DNA of 35,455 nucleotides from an uncultured Clostridia bacterium (lineage in GTDB: Bacteria; Bacillota; Clostridia; TANB77; CAG-508), in the NCBI GenBank assembly GCA_947624655.1, contig CANQLH010000021.1:1-35455 (forward strand), given 5' to 3'. The notes under the pieces are model-generated. The model did no database searches, was not told the DNA's origin, and saw only the letters and a program-made list of their open reading frames with translations. The stretch's first letter is position 1. Every line of letters begins with the position of its first letter. Both the position numbers and the translations under genes were made by a program. Shown here piece after piece: positions 13,523 to 21,321 of this stretch.

Positions 13523-16337
13523 TAATGATAACAATGAAGTATCAAAAATGCTTGTAGATGGTGTGAAATCTGTCTTTACTTCAAATCGATACATAGCATA
13601 TCTTGCATTTTTAAGTAAATTTCATAATTATTCTTGGAGAAATACAGTATTAATATTCTCACAAAGACCAGAAGCTACACTCGTTGCAGGGTTTAATGAC
13701 TGGAAAAATAAACATAAAAGATATGTAAAAAGAGGAGAAAAAGCGATAAAAATTATCGCCCCTTATTTTAAGAAAATCCAAACAGAAGTAGATGTTATTG
13801 ATAACAATGGTAAAGCTGTTATTGTTGATGGAAAACATCTTACAGAAAAAAAAGAAATTGAAAAAATGCTTTTCAAATCCGTTTCTGTTTTTGATGTATC
13901 GCAAACTGACGGTGAACCTCTACCACAATTAACTTATGAACTGCAAGATACAGTAAAAAATTATCAAGAACTTTTTACCGCAATATCATCATTTGCTGAA
14001 TATCCTATTGAATTTGAAGATATGCGCGGAGGTGAAAAAGGTTATTTTGATTTTATCGAACAGCGTATTGCTATTAATAACGGTATGTCAGAATCCCAGA
14101 CGATAAAAACAGCAATACACGAACTTACACATTCAAGGCTTCATAATCCGAACATAAATAGTGATGAGCAACATAAAATATCTAGAGCAAATGAAGAAGT
14201 TCAAGCTGAAAGTGTTGCTTTTGTAGTAGCAAATCATTTTGGCATTGATACTTCTGACTATTCATTTGACTATATAGCAAGTTGGAGTACTGGAAAAGAG
14301 CTTGAGGAATTACACGAAAATCTTGAAATTATACAAAAGGAAGCAAATATAATTATACAAGGCATTGAAGAACAGTATCAGCAGCTACTCAAAGATAGGA
14401 ATGTAGAAATTAACAACGCCGATAAAGGCATTGACCGAGATATGGACGGTATTGATGATAGCCGTGACAGCTCCTACACAGCTAAAATTCCTGTTCCTGA
14501 TTTATTATCAAAACAACAAATGGATACTCTTGAGCAAACCTTCTATTATTATTATCAAGGCGAAAAAATGCTTCCTATTAGTTTGTCACAAGCTGAGCTG
14601 TTCCAAGAATATGTAGATATTCCTTTATATCGCCTATATCCCAACGGTTCAAAGGCAATTGTCGAAAAAAACGAAAAGCTTTATGATGAAGCACTTTACG
14701 ATTCTGGAAATCCAAAATATGCTAATGGTGATTTCTTTGGTGTAGAAGCTACGGCTTGGGAAACAGTTTACAATCAATTTATTGAACCTCAAATATTCAT
14801 AGAATGGTCTGAGAGCAACAAAGTTCCAGAGAAACAGCTTCTTCCCCTTGTTGAAGCAAACACCTTGTTTGATTCTGCTGATTTAGCCACCGTAGAAAAA
14901 TATGCTGGACGTGGTTATTATGACAAAACAAAATATGCGTTATTCTATACCGAGGAAAACACTGCTAAGATTATGGTTGATAGACAGGATTTCGGGGACG
15001 GAGATGGATCTTTAATAAATCATATAAAACTCATTAATCCCGGTTTAGGTAACTATTTAGATTGCCATAATGATATTACTAAATTATATGGTACTCCTCA
15101 TATAAATACGGATAACCTTAACTCTATTCGTGATGAGCTGAATACTCAGCCTATTTCGTCTGAAACGCTTATAAATATCCATAGTAAGTTGATTAATGAA
15201 GTCAAAGCAACAAAACAGCAATATCATAAAACTGAGCAACTTCAAAAGCCAAATAAAGAGAAGAAATACAGTAAAGAGGAAAATGAACGTATCGTTGCAG
15301 ATATTAAAAACAGTATTCTAATTGAGGATTATGCTCAAAAAATAGGTTTTACTGTACTGAAAGCAGGTAGTTATTATACCCTCAAAGAACACGACAGTGT
15401 GAGAATTGACCCACGAAAAAACAGATTTGTACAAAACTCCACTGGGGTTAAAGGTAGTATTATTGATTTTGTTATGCACTTTGAAAACCTTGATAAAGCT
15501 ACTGCCATTGATAAATTGGCAAAATACATAGGTTCAGACATAAGACACTCCCCTACTCCTATTCCACATCAGCAAAGACCTAAAACTGAGAATAAATCTG
15601 TACCACTTGTTTTGCCGGAAAAAGCAAAAACTATGCGTAATATTTTTGCCTATCTCATTAATACAAGAAAAATTGACTCTGAAATTGTGAGTCAATGGGT
15701 AAAAAACGGTAACTTATATCAAGATATTCATAATAATTGTGTTTTTGTTACTTTCAATAAAGACGGCGTTCCAGAGTTTGCTTCACAGCGCGGAACAAAT
15801 ACATCACATAAATTCAGAGCTGATATTGCGGGTAGTAATTATAACACTTGCCATTTCATCAATAATAATGCTAATACTCTTGTTATTGGTGAAGCGGTAA
15901 TAGATGTTATGAGCGTTCAGACAATTCTTAAAGCTAATGGCAGAGATATAAATAAATACAATTATCTATCCTTGAACGGTACAACAAAAACCCACGCGGT
16001 CATTAACGCTTTGCAGAACAGTAATACTGATACAGTCGTACTTGCTACAGATAATGACAATGCCGGTAAAGAAGCGAGAAATACTCTTAGAGCATTAATT
16101 TCTGATTTCAATACAAATATCAAGGTTATTGATTACGTTCCTCAGAACGAAAAAGATTGGAATGCAGAGCTTGTTGCAAATGTTCAACGTGAAACCGCCG
16201 CCTTATCTGAATCAAAACAAAAATTATCTGACAAGATTTCAGATTGTCAGAACAAGGCAGATATTCAAAATAAGAGCCTTGAACACAACAAACAACAGGC
16301 TATTTCTCAAAAGAGAAATACACTTGATATTTCATAA
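13515..16337 (+). CDS. Polyvalent ArdC-like / metallopeptidase / Toprim primase protein with shared tail
   Basis: A 940-residue protein; AAAAGGAGTGA precedes the ATG at 13515, which overlaps the recombinase stop by 8 nt. Domains: an ArdC-type N-terminal DNA-binding/antirestriction domain (about 10-95, SWRNTVLIFSQRPEATLVAG); a zinc metallopeptidase-like domain with HELTH at 202-206 and the later EVQAES; polyvalent-protein modules (about 320-500); a CHC2-less primase-associated domain (about 590-680, KGSIIDFVMHFENLDKA); and a DUF3991/Toprim domain (about 700-890) with VIGEAVIDVMS and LATDNDNAGKEA acidic residues. The final ~35 residues are the shared tail LSDKISDCQNKADIQN. Such proteins protect and prime incoming DNA in the recipient. 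Related ArdC and TraC proteins are known to be transferred between cells. Confidence 0.88.
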   Translation: MPNNDNNEVSKMLVDGVKSVFTSNRYIAYLAFLSKFHNYSWRNTVLIFSQRPEATLVAGFNDWKNKHKRYVKRGEKAIKIIAPYFKKIQTEVDVIDNNGKAVIVDGKHLTEKKEIEKMLFKSVSVFDVSQTDGEPLPQLTYELQDTVKNYQELFTAISSFAEYPIEFEDMRGGEKGYFDFIEQRIAINNGMSESQTIKTAIHELTHSRLHNPNINSDEQHKISRANEEVQAESVAFVVANHFGIDTSDYSFDYIASWSTGKELEELHENLEIIQKEANIIIQGIEEQYQQLLKDRNVEINNADKGIDRDMDGIDDSRDSSYTAKIPVPDLLSKQQMDTLEQTFYYYYQGEKMLPISLSQAELFQEYVDIPLYRLYPNGSKAIVEKNEKLYDEALYDSGNPKYANGDFFGVEATAWETVYNQFIEPQIFIEWSESNKVPEKQLLPLVEANTLFDSADLATVEKYAGRGYYDKTKYALFYTEENTAKIMVDRQDFGDGDGSLINHIKLINPGLGNYLDCHNDITKLYGTPHINTDNLNSIRDELNTQPISSETLINIHSKLINEVKATKQQYHKTEQLQKPNKEKKYSKEENERIVADIKNSILIEDYAQKIGFTVLKAGSYYTLKEHDSVRIDPRKNRFVQNSTGVKGSIIDFVMHFENLDKATAIDKLAKYIGSDIRHSPTPIPHQQRPKTENKSVPLVLPEKAKTMRNIFAYLINTRKIDSEIVSQWVKNGNLYQDIHNNCVFVTFNKDGVPEFASQRGTNTSHKFRADIAGSNYNTCHFINNNANTLVIGEAVIDVMSVQTILKANGRDINKYNYLSLNGTTKTHAVINALQNSNTDTVVLATDNDNAGKEARNTLRALISDFNTNIKVIDYVPQNEKDWNAELVANVQRETAALSESKQKLSDKISDCQNKADIQNKSLEHNKQQAISQKRNTLDIS

Positions 16338-16351
16338 AGGAGGAAGAAGAA

Positions 16352-16591
16352 ATGACAGTAACACTTACAGTAGAAGAACTCACCGCACTTGCAAGCGCAA
16401 AACAACCAAATAGAACGTCTGCTATCGTTTTTTTAGAACAAGGATTACCCTTTTACGGAGAGGACGAAAAAGAGCTTGTGGACTTTACCAATGTCCTTAT
16501 TGACAAACTCAAAGCCATGACTGATACTCAGTATTCTGGTTTAAATTTCGATACTGCTATTGACATTATAGAATCGGAACAAGAACTGTAA
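16352..16591 (+). CDS. Unknown small acidic protein
   Basis: A 79-residue acidic product after a perfect AAAGGAGGAAG ribosome site, 14 nt behind the polyvalent protein gene and so in the same transcript. It begins MTVTLTVEELTALASAKQ and contains FLEQGLPFYGEDEKELVDF; predicted mostly helical. No family is recognised. The stop codon TAA lies inside the first bases (GTAACTC) of a hairpin element. Confidence 0.7.
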   Translation: MTVTLTVEELTALASAKQPNRTSAIVFLEQGLPFYGEDEKELVDFTNVLIDKLKAMTDTQYSGLNFDTAIDIIESEQEL

Positions 16592-16645
16592 CTCAAAATC
16601 AAAATTGGCCATTGAAATATCGCCACTATTGAAATTTTGAATTAC
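16588..16645. repeat. GTAACTC/GAGTTAC hairpin element, copy 2 (type A)
   Basis: A 58-bp imperfect hairpin. Its reverse complement matches the copy at 32609-32666 at about 54 of 58 positions. It starts at the stop codon of the preceding gene. Confidence 0.85.
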
Positions 16646-16653
16646 AAAAATAA

Positions 16654-16705
16654 GCAACTCAAAACCGAGTTTATGTCCGGGAGAACGTCCATTTTTTTGA
16701 GTTAC
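16654..16705. repeat. GTAACTC/GAGTTAC hairpin element, copy 3
   Basis: A 52-bp copy bounded by GCAACTCAAAA and TTTTTTGAGTTAC with an unrelated core, 8 bp after copy 2. The inner part pairs poorly, so this may be a decayed or different subtype. Confidence 0.65.
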
Positions 16706-16706
16706 A

Positions 16707-16738
16707 AAAAGGCAGCACAATTAAGTGCTGCCTTTTTT
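16707..16738. terminator. Bidirectional terminator between convergent genes
   Basis: Stem AAAAAGGCAGCAC/GTGCTGCCTTTTTT with loop AATTAA. A-run on one side and T-run on the other suit termination in both directions, for the recombinase transcript and for toxN. Confidence 0.9.
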
Positions 16739-17348
16739 AGAGCTCCTGCCCTTTATCTCGTTTAGGTTGTTTATTCTTGGCTGTTTCCTGATTTACCTTG
16801 TCAGCCATTTGTTGAGCCGATTTTATTTTATCTGATAATACCTGATTACGACTTTGCGCTTGAGCTTTATCCTTAGTATATTCTACACACTTCTGTTCAA
16901 GTAATGCAAAATTACAAAACATCTTTTTTTCAAATTTATTTGGCGAAGTAATTCTCTTATTATAAATATGATTAGCTCTACTCTGTATATTATCCCAATC
17001 TTTACTACATTCTATATACTGCGAAATCAATATATTTCTATTTCTATCACTATTTATATCAAAACTTATTAAAGCAGAACTTGGAACAGGTATCATATTA
17101 TTTAATCCGATTATTCCAAATCTACCACCTTTAATTTTGTAAATATGTAAGTTTGTTTTCAATGTTCTGTGACTTGGTCTTGGGTGTTCTAATGGTGCAA
17201 AGTAATTTTGTCCATTTACATTTAATACTACTCCAACATAAGGACGATTTTGGTTCATCACATCAGTATAATTTTCATTGTATTGTACTCTACTATCAAA
17301 TTTATACAAATATTTTATGTAATCAATATCCACTTTATAAATCTTCAT
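16737..17348 (-). CDS. toxN: ToxN/AbiQ-type endoribonuclease toxin of a type III toxin-antitoxin system, with extra C-terminal tail
   Basis: A 203-residue RNase. The first ~165 residues follow the ToxN/AbiQ pattern: MKIYKVDIDYIKYLYKFDSRV, PYVGVVLNVNGQNYFAPLEH with the Pro/Ser-His segment RPSHRT, FGIIGLNNMIPVPSSAL, and the later MFCNFALLEQKC. ToxN cuts its own antitoxin transcript into repeats and is held inactive by them; on phage attack, free toxin degrades RNA and aborts infection. ToxN-type proteins are usually about 170 residues. The extra ~35 at the end (VLSDKIKSAQQMADKVNQET) is the tail shared with other proteins here. GAGGT precedes the ATG. Upstream lie a terminator and the repeat RNA, exactly the type III layout. 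Confidence 0.93.
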   Translation of the reverse strand: MKIYKVDIDYIKYLYKFDSRVQYNENYTDVMNQNRPYVGVVLNVNGQNYFAPLEHPRPSHRTLKTNLHIYKIKGGRFGIIGLNNMIPVPSSALISFDINSDRNRNILISQYIECSKDWDNIQSRANHIYNKRITSPNKFEKKMFCNFALLEQKCVEYTKDKAQAQSRNQVLSDKIKSAQQMADKVNQETAKNKQPKRDKGQEL

Positions 17349-17373
17349 ATTGTTTTTACCTCTTAAAAAGTAG

Positions 17374-17400
17374 AAAGGGCAGATTTTAAATCTGCCCTTT
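17374..17400 (-). terminator. Attenuating terminator between ToxI RNA and toxN
   Basis: Stem AAAGGGCAGATT/AATCTGCCCTTT followed on the minus strand by TTTCTACTTTTT. Type III systems place a leaky terminator here so that antitoxin RNA exceeds toxin mRNA. Confidence 0.85.
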
Positions 17401-17619
17401 TCAAAAGACTAATTTATTCTTACTTTAAACCTATGAAAAGGTCAGGCAAAGAATTTCCTCTTTAGCAGACTGAGCTGCACTCTTACTTTAAACCTATGAA
17501 AAGGTCAGGCAAAGAATTTCCTCTTTAGCAGACTGAGCTACACTCTTACTTTAAACCTATAAAAAGGTCAGGCAAAGATTCTCCTCTTTAATTAGTCCAG
17601 AGATAATTATTATCTCGTC
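17401..17619 (-). ncRNA. toxI: ToxI-like antitoxin repeat RNA
   Basis: Transcribed leftward from the promoter at 17626-17654. It contains three tandem copies of a 63-nt unit (starting at 17421, 17484 and 17547; the third is partial, to about 17590). Each carries CTTTAAACCTAT and GGTCAGGCAAAGA, with few changes between copies. In known type III systems the toxin processes such repeats into units that fold as pseudoknots and inhibit it. The position upstream of a terminator and toxN supports this. The 63-nt spacing is longer than I expect for ToxI. A short palindrome GAGATAAT/ATTATCTC lies near the 5' end. Confidence 0.85.
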
Positions 17620-17625
17620 ATTATT

Positions 17626-17654
17626 ATTATACTCAATTATAATAATTATGTCAA
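17626..17654 (-). promoter_or_regulatory. Promoter of the toxIN operon
   Basis: Consensus TTGACA (complement of 17649-17654) and TATAAT (complement of 17626-17631), spaced 17 bp, with transcription expected to begin near 17619 just before the repeats. Confidence 0.85.
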
Positions 17655-17676
17655 GTAAAATAGTAAATGTATAAAT

Positions 17677-17749
17677 GTAACTCAATTTTTTAGCTTTAGC
17701 TCGTCATCAAGAAGATGATCCGAGCTGTGGCCGAAAAAATTTGAGTTAC
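17677..17749. repeat. GTAACTC/GAGTTAC hairpin element, copy 4 (type B)
   Basis: A 73-bp hairpin with arms of about 35 bp. Its reverse complement matches the copy at 32692-32764 at about 67 of 73 positions. It sits 11 bp after the stop codon of the gene at 17761-18069. Confidence 0.88.
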
Positions 17750-17760
17750 GTTAACTTTAA

Positions 17761-18069
17761 TTATGGTATTGTTTTTAATAGATTTTCTATACCATCTGCA
17801 AGTTCTGAAACTCTATGTAAAACTCTCCTTTTATCATCAATACGCTTATTTATATTTGTTATTTCTCTGTCACACTGAGCTTGTCTTAATTTATATATTT
17901 CTTGCTGTTCCTTTATAGCTGCCTTTATTCTATTTTCTTCCCTGAAACAATATAAAACCATATTTTCAAATTTTTCATTGAAACCGTTTCCCTCATATTT
18001 ATTGACAATATCATATACAGTTTGAGTCATTCTAATTGAACGACTTATAGTTTTCTTTTCTTTAACCAT
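17761..18069 (-). CDS. Small ribbon-helix-helix-like / coiled-coil protein
   Basis: A 102-residue basic protein; AAAGGAGATTTAAA precedes the ATG. Residues 8-50 (ISRSIRMTQTVYDIVNKYEG, then FNEKFENMVLYCF) look like a ribbon-helix-helix DNA-binding domain; residues 50-100 form a Lys/Arg/Glu-rich coiled coil. It could be an accessory mobilisation protein or a transcriptional regulator. It is expressed from its own strong promoter at 18132-18160, which shares its layout with promoters upstream of the partition genes. Function not assigned. Confidence 0.65.
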   Translation of the reverse strand: MVKEKKTISRSIRMTQTVYDIVNKYEGNGFNEKFENMVLYCFREENRIKAAIKEQQEIYKLRQAQCDREITNINKRIDDKRRVLHRVSELADGIENLLKTIP

Positions 18070-18095
18070 TTTAAATCTCCTTTAATTAAATATTT

Positions 18096-18160
18096 AGTAG
18101 TAAAATAAAACTACTTTTTTATTACAATACTATTATACCACTATACTTCTAAAATGTCAA
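18096..18160 (-). promoter_or_regulatory. Promoter P1 with AGTAGT/ACTACT operator and ATACTTCT motif
   Basis: TTGACA (complement of 18155-18160) and TATAAT (complement of 18132-18137), 17 bp apart, with ATACTTCT (18143-18150) in the spacer. Downstream, an inverted repeat AGTAGT-8-ACTACT (18096-18115) lies in the leader. About 70 bp are nearly identical to 22304-22368. Confidence 0.82.
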
Positions 18161-18173
18161 TACTAATTAACTA

Positions 18174-19826
18174 CTATATATTTATTTCATCTTTATTTTT
18201 ATGTATTTTCAATCTTTCTTGAATTTGTCTTGCTTCATCACTCATATTAATAAATTCATCAACCGTATTTTGAGCATTGTTAAGTTTTTCAATGCGTTCA
18301 AATATAGCATTTGCACGTTCTTCAATATCTTTAATTTTCTTTATATTACTCTTAATTTGTAATATAAGTTCGTCTTTACTTGTATTTTCAGGGTCAATAC
18401 CAATTTTATTTAACTGTTCTAAAGCATAATTAAAACTTGCTAAATCAAGTTTATGTTTATTTTCATATTTTTTTCTTGTAAGTTTAGCAAATTTTAACCT
18501 ATCAAGTTCTTGTTTGACTGGCAGATATTTCTGATATGCAACAATTAATTTACCAATATTTTTTATATCTGCTACTGTATCATCAAGTTTCATAAGTGTA
18601 TGCTTTATTTCATACGACTTATCTTTAAGTTCGGTTATACGTTTATTATAATCGCTATAGTAAATAACTCCTTCTGACCTACTATAAGCAATAGCTTGAG
18701 CAGCTTTATGCAAAATTTCTTTTCTTTCATTTCTTCTGTTATTAAGATATTCAGATAACGGCACTTCTCCGTATTCATTCTGTTGTACAGGAGAAATGCT
18801 ATTGTAAGCTGATAATAACTTTTCTGATGATATTGTTCCGGCAGTTGTTAAGTCATTATTTAAAATTGAATATTCATTTGCAGTCAAATGTGCAACAACA
18901 TCTTTATTATCATTAAGTAATGCTGTTTCAGCATTAAAATATACTAAATAATCTTGATTTGGAACATTCAAAATAAATCCATCAGTAAGAGTTTTAAATA
19001 TAAACTTTTTATCAATAGTTATAGTTGTATTCTTTTCAACACTCTTTGCCTTTTCAGATTTAATGCGCTCTATAATTTTTTCTTTTGTGTAGTTCTCGCC
19101 AATGCGTTTTCCTCTTACATAACGCTCCTGTTCCGGCGCTCTAAACGCAATATGCTTACCCTCTTTAACATCAAATCCTGATTTTTTCATCTGCTGAACA
19201 AATTCAGTATAAGACTTTACTTGAGGTATCAATTCATCAATCTTATTTTTTATAGTATCTTTCCACGTAATACCGCCATTCTTAGTAATTTGCCATTCTT
19301 TATAAGATTTACCCACACCTATATTTTGAACAACTGACAATCCATTTTCTTTGCAAATTTTATCGCTTATTTCTCTCATTTTTGCAACAGTTTTATATGG
19401 TTCACTTCTAAATTTTTTGTAATCTTTAAAAGATGTAGAATTAAAAATTATATGATTATGGATATGTCCTTTGTCAATGTGAGTTGCAATTACATATTCG
19501 TGATTTCCTTGTAAAAATTCATCTGCAAATTTTTTTCCAAGCTCATGTATTTGTTCTGGAGTTACTTTTTCATTATCTGATATTGCAAAACTCTGTACCA
19601 TATGATAAGCAACATTATCTGCTCCACCTGTCTTTGTATAATCCCCTTTTATTTCTTTTGCTAAATTCGACGTTAAATTAAATTCAATAGCTGCTGTTTC
19701 TGTTGCACAACCAAAAGACGATACCAATTGTGTACCGTCTGGCATAGTAGTTTTTTCAGGATTTATAATATAATCTATAGCTTTTTCTAAAGTTGATTTG
19801 ATAGCGTGGATTTTAGCAATAGCCAT
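18174..19826 (-). CDS. Relaxase (MobA/VirD2-type)
   Basis: A 550-residue relaxase that nicks oriT and pilots the strand into the recipient. The N-terminal domain has the family start AIAKIHAIKSTLEKAIDYI, and the metal-binding histidine motif HIDKGHIHNH at residues 116-125, followed by KFRSEPYKTVAKMR. The catalytic Tyr is probably Tyr19 in AIDYIINP (inference). The C-terminal half (about 380-545) is long helical coiled coil, possibly for coupling to VirD4. It overlaps mobC by 40 nt, indicating translational coupling. The Mob subclass is not certain; it is the type common on clostridial mobile elements. Confidence 0.92.
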   Translation of the reverse strand: MAIAKIHAIKSTLEKAIDYIINPEKTTMPDGTQLVSSFGCATETAAIEFNLTSNLAKEIKGDYTKTGGADNVAYHMVQSFAISDNEKVTPEQIHELGKKFADEFLQGNHEYVIATHIDKGHIHNHIIFNSTSFKDYKKFRSEPYKTVAKMREISDKICKENGLSVVQNIGVGKSYKEWQITKNGGITWKDTIKNKIDELIPQVKSYTEFVQQMKKSGFDVKEGKHIAFRAPEQERYVRGKRIGENYTKEKIIERIKSEKAKSVEKNTTITIDKKFIFKTLTDGFILNVPNQDYLVYFNAETALLNDNKDVVAHLTANEYSILNNDLTTAGTISSEKLLSAYNSISPVQQNEYGEVPLSEYLNNRRNERKEILHKAAQAIAYSRSEGVIYYSDYNKRITELKDKSYEIKHTLMKLDDTVADIKNIGKLIVAYQKYLPVKQELDRLKFAKLTRKKYENKHKLDLASFNYALEQLNKIGIDPENTSKDELILQIKSNIKKIKDIEERANAIFERIEKLNNAQNTVDEFINMSDEARQIQERLKIHKNKDEINI

Positions 19827-20116
19827 ATGTCACCTATTTTTTCATTAATTTCTTGTAAATCCTCTTTATATATATTTCCAGTCTGATTTGTTCGTCTTGC
19901 AATCTGATTAATATTATTACCAATTCGATTGATTGCAATAGTAACATCTTTAATTGCTGATACATCTGTATTAATGACATAACCGTCTATTATCATTTTA
20001 CGATAAAAGGCACCTTTATTTTTTATACCAGTTTGTTCCTGCTTTTTATCTATGAGTTCCTTTTCTTCTGCACTCACATCAAATTTTATTTGAAATGGAC
20101 GGTTTCTGTTAGCCAT
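19787..20116 (-). CDS. mobC: MobC-like relaxosome protein
   Basis: A 109-residue accessory protein with GAAAGGAGTC before its ATG. The N-terminal part (RPFQIKFDVSAEEKELIDKK) resembles a ribbon-helix-helix, and the C-terminal half carries the MobC signature RIGNNINQIARRTNQTG. MobC proteins bind oriT and help the relaxase open it. The gene overlaps the relaxase start by 40 nt and lies right beside the likely oriT. Confidence 0.9.
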   Translation of the reverse strand: MANRNRPFQIKFDVSAEEKELIDKKQEQTGIKNKGAFYRKMIIDGYVINTDVSAIKDVTIAINRIGNNINQIARRTNQTGNIYKEDLQEINEKIGDIWLLLKSTLSNQL

Positions 20117-20145
20117 ATTAGACTCCTTTCGGTATCAGCAATAAA

Positions 20146-20300
20146 GTAAAAATTGTTTAACGTAAAACAATTTTTAAGGGGTTTGGGGGCGTAGCCACCA
20201 ACAAGCAAGGAATAATAATCTGCCTGTGACAGATTACTATTCTGTTCGCAAGTGTGTACACACTTGCAATGCTTGCTAAACTTCTTTCCTACCGTACTTT
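20146..20300. other. Candidate origin of transfer (oriT)
   Basis: Non-coding DNA immediately upstream of mobC. It contains several inverted repeats: AAAAATTGTTT/AAAACAATTTTT (20148-20175), a GGGTTTGGGGGCGTAGCC tract (about 20179-20196), AATAATCTG/CAGATTACT (about 20214-20238), and a perfect 20-bp palindrome centred on TGTGTACACA (20248-20267). This arrangement is common next to mobC-relaxase pairs on gut clostridial elements. The nick site cannot be placed from sequence alone. Confidence 0.6.
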
Positions 20301-20344
20301 CATTTTAGCACAGCTAAAATGTTTTTTCAATACCGTAAAATAAA

Positions 20345-20398
20345 AAAAATAAATCTGCTACAGCGAACCTTTGCGAGTTGCCGTAGCAGATTTATTAA
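20345..20398 (-). terminator. Terminator of the partition operon
   Basis: Long stem AATAAATCTGCTAC/GTAGCAGATTTATT around a ~20-nt loop, with eight T residues following on the minus strand. The last bases overlap the stop codon of the 20395-20700 gene. Confidence 0.85.
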
Positions 20399-20700
20399 TC
20401 CTCTATCTTATTTAATATGCTATATGCCTGAACTAACACTTTTTTTATTTCTAACATCTCAGAATATTTGTATTCTCGGGTACTATCGTTAGAAGCCCAA
20501 AAAAGTCCATCATTAATTTTTGTTATTTCTTTTTTCAAACTTGATAGAATCTCATTTCTATAACCGTCTGGCAACTCTATAAAATTTGAACGGGCTAAAA
20601 AATAATCACATAGTTCAGGTGCCAACAATTCAGAGGTGTTCTCACATAATACGCAATGTATACAATCTACACAAGTAAGATATTTCTTATAACTGAACAT
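20395..20700 (-). CDS. Small Cys-rich protein
   Basis: A 101-residue product with AGGAGATACGG before the ATG. The first 32 residues hold five cysteines (CVDCIHCVLCEN, then PELCDYF), suggesting a small metal-binding finger. The rest is helical and charged (LSSLKKEITKINDGLFW). No family is recognised. It is last in the parA operon, before a terminator. Confidence 0.65.
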   Translation of the reverse strand: MFSYKKYLTCVDCIHCVLCENTSELLAPELCDYFLARSNFIELPDGYRNEILSSLKKEITKINDGLFWASNDSTREYKYSEMLEIKKVLVQAYSILNKIED

Positions 20701-20765
20701 TACCGTATCTCCTATTAGTCTAAAGTACCTTTAACATCACTGTCTGTATAATGTTTTTTCCAAAA

Positions 20766-21050
20766 CTAAATCTTATCCTTAATATTATAAATACTAAAAT
20801 GATGTAATATAGCTGTAAGAGTTTCCTTGTTTTTGCAAACGTGGTCTTGCATATAATAAATCCCTTTCTTTTTCAATGCTTTCTGTAATTGCTTTTTAGA
20901 AACCTTAATAATTTTATACTTATCCGTGCAAGTATAGCCATCTGCATATAAGTTGTTTCCGTATGCATAATATTTTATATTACCGTTCCCCTCATCACCT
21001 AAATAAATACCGTTATCTATAAAACGTTGTCTTATACGTGTACGTAACAT
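20766..21050 (-). CDS. Unknown small basic protein
   Basis: 94 residues from the ATG at 21050, which has AAAAGGAGGAG upstream; an in-frame start at 21086 would overlap the RHH gene. Residues 1-55 have alternating strands with many Tyr and Gly (DEGNGNIKYYAYGNNLYADG). They are followed by a Lys-rich helix (VSKKQLQKALKKKGIYYM). No family recognised. Encoded in the partition operon, 4 bp after the RHH gene's stop. Confidence 0.6.
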   Translation of the reverse strand: MLRTRIRQRFIDNGIYLGDEGNGNIKYYAYGNNLYADGYTCTDKYKIIKVSKKQLQKALKKKGIYYMQDHVCKNKETLTAILHHFSIYNIKDKI

Positions 21051-21054
21051 AGAT

Positions 21055-21309
21055 TTACTCCTCCTTTTTATTAAGATAATCTGCAAGATACTGATTTAGT
21101 GCTTCCTGCACAACTTCATTTTTTGTCATATCGTCAACAGCAGCTTTAAGTGCTATCGCTTTTATCTGTTCTGGAGTAAGATAATAAGCTCTCTTTATCC
21201 CACCAATAGTTGAATGATTATTTTTACTTGCATTGTTTGTTTCGGAATCTATAGCTCCAGAGTAATTTCCTAAAAGTTTGTCAACCTTATTTTCAAAATT
21301 TTTTGCCAT
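21055..21309 (-). CDS. Ribbon-helix-helix protein, likely ParB-like partner of ParA
   Basis: An 84-residue protein with a polar, flexible N-terminus (residues 1-35) and a C-terminal RHH domain (RAYYLTPEQIKAIALKAAVD, then MTKNEVVQEALNQYLADYL). Small RHH proteins encoded just after ParA typically bind the plasmid centromere, stimulate the ParA ATPase and repress their own operon. It follows parA by 12 nt. The ATACTTCT repeats at 22626-22697 are possible binding sites (inference). Confidence 0.8.
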   Translation of the reverse strand: MAKNFENKVDKLLGNYSGAIDSETNNASKNNHSTIGGIKRAYYLTPEQIKAIALKAAVDDMTKNEVVQEALNQYLADYLNKKEE

Positions 21310-21321
21310 AATTAAATCTCC

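Noticed and set aside
17421-17590. CRISPR array as an explanation of the three 63-nt repeats
   Set aside because: There are no variable spacers: the units are directly contiguous and nearly identical, with no cas genes nearby, and the toxN context explains them.
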